Assembly: GCA_027596945.1 (NCBI GenBank)
Contig: JADGJH010000067.1
Coordinates: 7,042-31,158 of the forward strand
DNA length: 24,117 nucleotides
Reading direction: 5' to 3'
Origin: Physocladia obscura
Lineage: Eukaryota > Chytridiomycota > Chytridiomycetes > Chytridiales > Chytriomycetaceae
The translations under genes and the position numbers were made by a program. The notes under the pieces were generated by a model. The model did no database searches, was not told where the DNA came from, and worked only from the letters and a program-made list of their open reading frames with translations. This document shows, in pieces, positions 19,409-24,117 of this stretch. How positions within the stretch are numbered: position 1 is the stretch's first letter; each line of letters opens with the position of its first letter.

Positions 19409-21936
19409 CGCGCGTGGATTGTACGAATCGTTGGAAGGGTGGCTCCGCCACCGCAATGAAATGGTTGTATACGAAGCGGCTCGTGCAATCTGCAGTCTCC
19501 GCAATGTCACCACCAAAGAATTGTTTCCTGCTGTTTCTGGTAAAAAAAATTTTTAAAAAAAGAGACACAGAAAAAATAATTGAAATATTTTTACAAGCTT
19601 TGCAATTGATGCTCGTTAGTCACAAGCCAAGCTTGAGATTTGCAGCAATCCGGACACTTAATAAACTTGCGTTGACATATCCGGCGTCTGTCGCACCGTG
19701 TAATTTGGACATGGAGAACCTCATCACGGACACGAATAGAAGTATTGCTACTTATGCGATTACGACTTTATTAAAGGTAAAATATAAATATGCATTTTTT
19801 TTTTTTAAATTAAATTCATTTGATATAGACTGGAAACGAAGCGAGTGTTGACAGGTTAATGAAACAAATAACCGGATTCATGTCAGAAATTTCTGATGAT
19901 TTCAAGATTATCGTTGTAGACGCGATTAGATCGCTTTGTCTAAAATTCCCAGCAAAACAAGGCGTCATGATCAACTTTTTGAGCAGCATTTTGCGGGATG
20001 AAGGCGGCTATGAATTCAAACGATCGATCATTGAGGCCATTTTTGATATCATCTATCATATCCCGGAGTCAAAGGAGTACGGTAAATATAATATATCTAT
20101 TGGAAAAATAAAAATAAAAAAAAATTTTCTGTTGTTTACCAGCACTGTCACACCTCTGCGAATTTATTGAAGACTGCGAATTCACCAAACTTGCCGTCCG
20201 TATTCTCCACCTACTCGGAATCGAGGGCCCGAAATCCGCCACTCCTTCCAAATTCATTCGATACATATACAATCGCGTAATTCTCGAAAATGCCACAGTA
20301 AAGGCGGCAGCTGTAAGTGCGATGGGGCATTTCGCAGTTGAGGTTGTGGACTTGCGGGACCGAATTCGTGTACTGTTGACCCGGGCTTTGGACGATAATG
20401 ACGATGAAGTGCGGGATCGCGCGGCTTTGTTTTTAAGGGTGACTGCGGATGAAGAGATTTGTGCAAAGTTTGTTGGATTGAGTTGAGTGGTTTTTGTTTG
20501 TTTTTTTTTTTTTTTTTTACAAAGTATTGAAACAAAAAACAAACATGTGTAGATGAAACATATTCATATTCGACTTTAGAGAACGGATTAGTTAGTTATT
20601 TAGCGCACCCCGAATTGCAGGCTGCGCCATTTGATATTTTGGCCGTTCCAACAATCAGTCGCGCTCAAGAAGAAGCTGAAAAACAACGTGATAACCCCCT
20701 TTTTTGCAGCACCCTAAAACTCAATTTATTTAAAACTTCATTCTATTTCAGGCGAAAAGAATGCAAAGCAAGAACACATTGCACCGCTAGCCAAAACCGG
20801 TACTCCAGCGGCAGCAGCAGCAGCAATTGGAGCAGGAGCGGCGGCAGGAAAGTTTGCAAGCGCGTCATCAAGTGGCGTATCAGCAGCTGTTGAAGCACAA
20901 AAGAGCTATGCGGCTGTAATGGAGAAGATTCCGCGACTTGCGGCGCTTGGACAAGTATTCAAGTCGAGCAAGGCTGTTGATTTGACGGAAAGCGAGACTG
21001 AATATGTTGTGTCGTGTGTCAAGCATGTTTTTGGCGGGCATTTAGTCTTTCAGGTATGCAATAAAATTTAGTGTGACTGATTGATTGAATTCTTTTCCTC
21101 CATCTTTATTCGATTTTTTAGTTCAATTGCCGGAATACAATTAACGATATACTTCTGGAGAATGTGACGGTTGCAATGCAAATCGAACAGAATGACGACG
21201 GAACAGCAGGGCACTTGTCGCTCGAAGGCGTTGTTCCGGCTGCACAGCTAACATACGACATTCCTGGGACCGTGTATGTCGTGTATAAACGCAACAGCAA
21301 TGTGTCACCTGTTGCAACGTTTAGCAATACGCTTAAATTTTTGGTTAAAGATTGTGATCCTGCGACTGGAGAACCGGATGAGGAAGGATATGATGATGAG
21401 TATTTGGTTGGTGAAGCCCTTTTTTTTATGTTGTTTTTTGTTATGAGAAAATCTGGTTTACAAAAAATATATGAACATAAATAGTTGGAGGATTTGGAGC
21501 TTTCAACGGCGGATTATGTGCTTCCAACGATTGTGCCAGACTTCACACGTGCATGGGAGCAAATTGGAGAAGAGCATGAACTTGTTGAAGCGTTTGAATT
21601 GTCGGCTGTTCCGAGTGTGAAAGGTTTCTTGTTGAATTTAATTGATTTTTAGTTCCACAAACCAACTTTTCTCGATGTTTTTTTTTTTTTTTTTTTCCAG
21701 CGGCTGTTACCCAAATCATTGACGTTCTCGGAATGGAGACGTGTGACAATACTGCGACAGTCAAAGACAAGGCGACAACGCACACACTGTTGCTAGCCGG
21801 GATATTTGTGGGTGGGATAACCGTACTGGTGCGATGCCGGATGGCGTATGAAGCTGGAAGCGGAGTCACCCTTGAGATTGCAGCTAGGAGTTTGGATGCT
21901 GAAGTTTGCGAGAGGATTGTGAACAGTATTGTTTGA
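19409..21936 (+). CDS. Coatomer subunit gamma (COPI coat), N-terminal part not found
   Basis: Subunit of the COPI vesicle coat in Golgi-to-ER and intra-Golgi transport. Nine exons join in frame: 19409-19539, 19598-19776, 19829-20081, 20143-20481, 20580-20687, 20752-21053, 21122-21406, 21485-21623 and 21701-21936. They encode about 656 residues. HEAT-type adaptin repeats are clear ([69 protein letters not shown]). An Ala-rich hinge follows, then the appendage: [57 protein letters not shown]. The family is about 870-900 residues and begins with roughly 270 more residues of repeats. The first visible exon starts mid-repeat after an acceptor, and A-rich DNA and the NMNAT gene lie upstream. The head is therefore lost, displaced or collapsed in assembly. 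Three donors read GTTGAG, GTTGGT and GTTTCT. Confidence 0.94.
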
Positions 21937-22612
21937 TGTTTTTTTTTCTTTTTTCTTTTTTTTTCTTTCTTGTTCCCCGTTGTTACAAAGAGGGATGGAA
22001 TTATTTCGTTTGTGAAAGAGTTTGTTGATTAATTTTTGGGGGTTTTTTTTCTGTTCAAAATGAATGAACGAGAAAGCACTTCATGTTGTGATTAATTCTT
22101 ACATTTCTGTGTGATGCAGATGATTTACCAGACTATATTATGAGAACTCATTTAAAATTGGCAGCGGTGAAACTTTCGCCAAGAAGTTTGAGCAAAGCAT
22201 TGTTCACACGCATTTAATTTTTCAACGAATATCTTGCCATGACTTGCCAATCAAAAAAAAAAAAAAAAAGGAGAGTTCGACGGTGACAGTGAACACTGCC
22301 GCACGTAGCATAACAGCACAGAGATTCCAAATTTCTTAATCATTTCTGCAATCATCCAACTCTTAATTCACAAAAATTATCATGTTTTTCCCAATGAAGT
22401 GTCAATAATATATTCAAATCTATTCAAATGAGAATACTAGTTTAAATGAATATCTTTGTTGCACAGTTAAATAATCACAGTCTTTGGAAGATCATTGATA
22501 CCTGAAGTTGAACCTTGAGTTGAACCTTGAGATGGAAAGCAAAAGGTTCAGTGTTTCGTCTGACTCAAAAAAAAAAGGCGAAGATTTTGATTGAACGTTG
22601 AGACTTAGGAGA
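21937..22612. other. Spacer between coatomer gamma and the chitin-binding gene
   Basis: Begins with T/C-rich runs just after the coatomer stop codon and contains an A run near 22254-22269. A tandem 12-base repeat lies at 22506-22529. No AATAAA was found close behind the coatomer stop. The right end should hold the promoter of the next gene, but no element is distinct. Confidence 0.45.
22506..22529. repeat. Tandem 12-base repeat, two units
   Basis: AGTTGAACCTTG occurs at 22506-22517 and again at 22518-22529, about 85 bases before the next start codon. Confidence 0.85.
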
Positions 22613-24097
22613 ATGTACGCGCACACACGAACGTACAGACTGCGAAATTGGGGCGGGATGGGGCTTGCAATGATAGCGGCAATGGCAGCGGCAACGGCAA
22701 GATCAGTGGTGGCGGATGCGAATACACTGTGTCCACAGCTGTTGGATGCAATCAGCACGGGCGCCTGCTTCATCAGCGGAAGCGCCAGTAATACCGATGA
22801 AGACGCCGACCAATGCCTCTGCAACGACATCGACACTCTCGTTGTAGCGTGTCTCGACGACTCCGAATACGACACTCCACTCACTCCATTACAGCAAACA
22901 ATTCTCGCGGGCGTTGCAAACTCGTGTCTGCGCGCCGGATACAATTTTACGAATCCAGACTTCAACTCCACCGTTGACTTCCCGTGTGCCGTCGCCTGGT
23001 CGGCGATCGCCGAGTATCCCGGCACAAGTATTGTGAGCTACGAGGGTCACAATTTTGTCGCGAAATGGTGGGAGCATGAAGGCGCCGATCCGATTTCTAA
23101 CACGGACGGCGGGTGGCTGTGGATTGGCGAATGCGACGTGAATATTTCGCCCGTGCTTCCGTCCGACGCTTATTGCGCCGACCCGTACGATATTACTATC
23201 GCGTATTTGGGATATTCGTCCGTGAGTTACAACAATGTTAACTACGAGTCAAAGTGGTATGAAGCTGCGGGTAGTGACCCCTTGTCTAATGCTGACGGCG
23301 GCTGGATTTCGCTTGGTGCCTGTGTCGATGCGCCTAGCTCGGCAGAAACATCGACTACAACAACCACAACTACGACTACAACGACAACGACAAAAAGTTT
23401 ACAACCGCCAAAACCTATTAAAAGTACTACAACTACATCAAGCATTGCCACAGTTACTAATAATCCTGAAAATATCAATGTCACCCGGCTCGACGCTCTG
23501 AGTACAGCTGTGGAATGTACTCTCAGCTTTTTTGAAGGCAGCCTGGCAGCTTGTGGCATATCAATTTCTGGTGCTGCATATGATGTCTCAAACACTACTT
23601 CCTGTCTTTTGGCCGAATGGAGTGAAGACCAGGGTGTCGTGCCTGTATTTAGTGCCGCTGTTGATAAAGAGTGTTGGTCGGGCCTTGGTGACATTGAATA
23701 CAGTATTTCAAGCGCTGTTGAAGGTGCTGCGGCTGTCGCACTTGCCGCGACCGGTAGCAGTGGAAGCGGTTCGACATTGCTGCTACCCACAGATCCAGCA
23801 GCCTGTCAAGAGGCAATTAGCACTCTTGAGACATTCATTGGAAACATTGCAGCACTTGCGGCGTCTATTTCGGACGTTGATCTCGTCTGTGATTTTGTCA
23901 ATGAATGGGACTCGTTTTCTTCTAGTTGTATTGTCCAAGAGGATTTGTTTGTTAGTATTGCTGGGTTCCTTGGCTGTTCTATCAATAGTCCTATTGCGTT
24001 TGTTACCAGCGCAGCCACCACCACTACTGCAGCTGTCACCACTACGGCTGCAGCTGTCAATGCTAAATGGCAAGTCAAATTCAATTGGGTTCGTTGA
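22613..24097 (+). CDS. Secreted protein with two CBM5/12 chitin-binding modules
   Basis: Probable extracellular carbohydrate-binding protein with no catalytic domain visible. Single exon; ATG at 22613 gives 494 residues, while an in-frame ATG at 22658 (479 residues) starts MGLAMIAAMAAATARSVVAD, a better signal peptide. Parts in order: a Cys-containing N-terminal domain (LCPQLLDAISTGACF, CLCNDIDTLVVACLDD), then two CBM5/12 modules. The first has VSYEGHNFVAKWWEHEGADP and GGWLWIGEC; the second has VSYNNVNYESKWYEAAGSDP and GGWISLGAC, both with the conserved Trp/Tyr pattern. A linker with about 14 Thr in a row follows. Next come two further Cys-containing segments (VECTLSFFEGSLAACGI; ACQEAISTLETFIGN to CSINSP) and a Thr/Ala-rich tail. 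The end, KWQVKFNWVR, lies 20 bases from the window edge; an intron near GTCAAATTC (about 24073) cannot be excluded. CBM5/12 binds chitin in known proteins; binding here is inferred. Confidence 0.85.
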   Translation: MYAHTRTYRLRNWGGMGLAMIAAMAAATARSVVADANTLCPQLLDAISTGACFISGSASNTDEDADQCLCNDIDTLVVACLDDSEYDTPLTPLQQTILAGVANSCLRAGYNFTNPDFNSTVDFPCAVAWSAIAEYPGTSIVSYEGHNFVAKWWEHEGADPISNTDGGWLWIGECDVNISPVLPSDAYCADPYDITIAYLGYSSVSYNNVNYESKWYEAAGSDPLSNADGGWISLGACVDAPSSAETSTTTTTTTTTTTTTKSLQPPKPIKSTTTTSSIATVTNNPENINVTRLDALSTAVECTLSFFEGSLAACGISISGAAYDVSNTTSCLLAEWSEDQGVVPVFSAAVDKECWSGLGDIEYSISSAVEGAAAVALAATGSSGSGSTLLLPTDPAACQEAISTLETFIGNIAALAASISDVDLVCDFVNEWDSFSSSCIVQEDLFVSIAGFLGCSINSPIAFVTSAATTTTAAVTTTAAAVNAKWQVKFNWVR

Positions 24098-24117
24098 GCA
24101 TAGTAGTAAAAAAATTC

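Noticed and set aside
18876..19568. Lys-rich plus-strand and Phe-rich minus-strand open frames
   Set aside because: They are translations of A and T homopolymer tracts and have no complex sequence.
23242..23790. Minus-strand frame with a run of Val opposite the chitin-binding gene
   Set aside because: The Val run is the complement of the Thr linker codons; the plus strand has the CBM5/12 motifs and signal peptide.
1..24117. tRNA, rRNA, riboswitch or prokaryote-style operon
   Set aside because: Looked for on both strands; no cloverleaf with an anticodon arm, no rRNA stretch and no ribosome-binding-site pattern could be supported.
1..24117. A coordinated new biological system across the window
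   Set aside because: Recognised genes belong to unrelated housekeeping or secreted functions on both strands with large spacers; nothing shows shared regulation or domain partnership.

Overview
The window is nuclear DNA of a eukaryote, most likely a fungus. Genes carry short spliceosomal introns (46-100 bases, nearly all GT-AG), and coding sequence is separated by long AT-rich spacers. Secreted pepsin-type protease genes and a secreted protein with two CBM5/12 chitin-binding modules fit a fungus. The long CpG-free spacers would fit an early-diverging (zoosporic) lineage with CpG methylation, but that placement is inference. Nothing here looks bacterial except possibly one GC-rich, intronless GNAT acetyltransferase.

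Layout. 34-1778 (+): 3' half of a RAD5/HLTF-type SNF2 helicase with a RING finger. 1842-4010: spacer almost free of CpG. 4398-6443 (+): complete three-exon cytosolic-type HSP70 with an unusual C-terminus. 6444-9733: long CpG-free spacer with worn coding-like relics. 9734-10349 (-): two small unrecognised coding stretches, one membrane-spanning and one coiled coil. 10793-12002 (-): two-exon secreted aspartic protease. 12314-12935 (-): dead copy of its second exon. 13130-13770 (-): decayed hAT transposase. 14205-14493 (+): CENP-X/MHF2 histone-fold protein hidden by a 46-base intron. 14582-15673 (-): nucleotide-sugar transporter pseudogene. 15781-16428 (-): GC-rich GNAT. 17060-17430 (-): retroelement-like relic. 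17446-18783 (+): six-exon NMN adenylyltransferase. 19409-21936 (+): nine exons of the coatomer gamma subunit, lacking the N-terminal third. 22613-24097 (+): secreted chitin-binding protein.

The genes do not form one pathway. They are housekeeping genes (chaperone, NAD synthesis, COPI coat, kinetochore/repair histone fold, DNA-damage helicase) mixed with secreted hydrolytic or wall-binding genes and transposon debris. I found no new multi-gene system. The most useful results are the reconstructed gene models, the hidden CENP-X gene, the two pseudogenes with visible lesions, the EEVD-less HSP70, the CpG-free tracts and the apparently headless coatomer gene.
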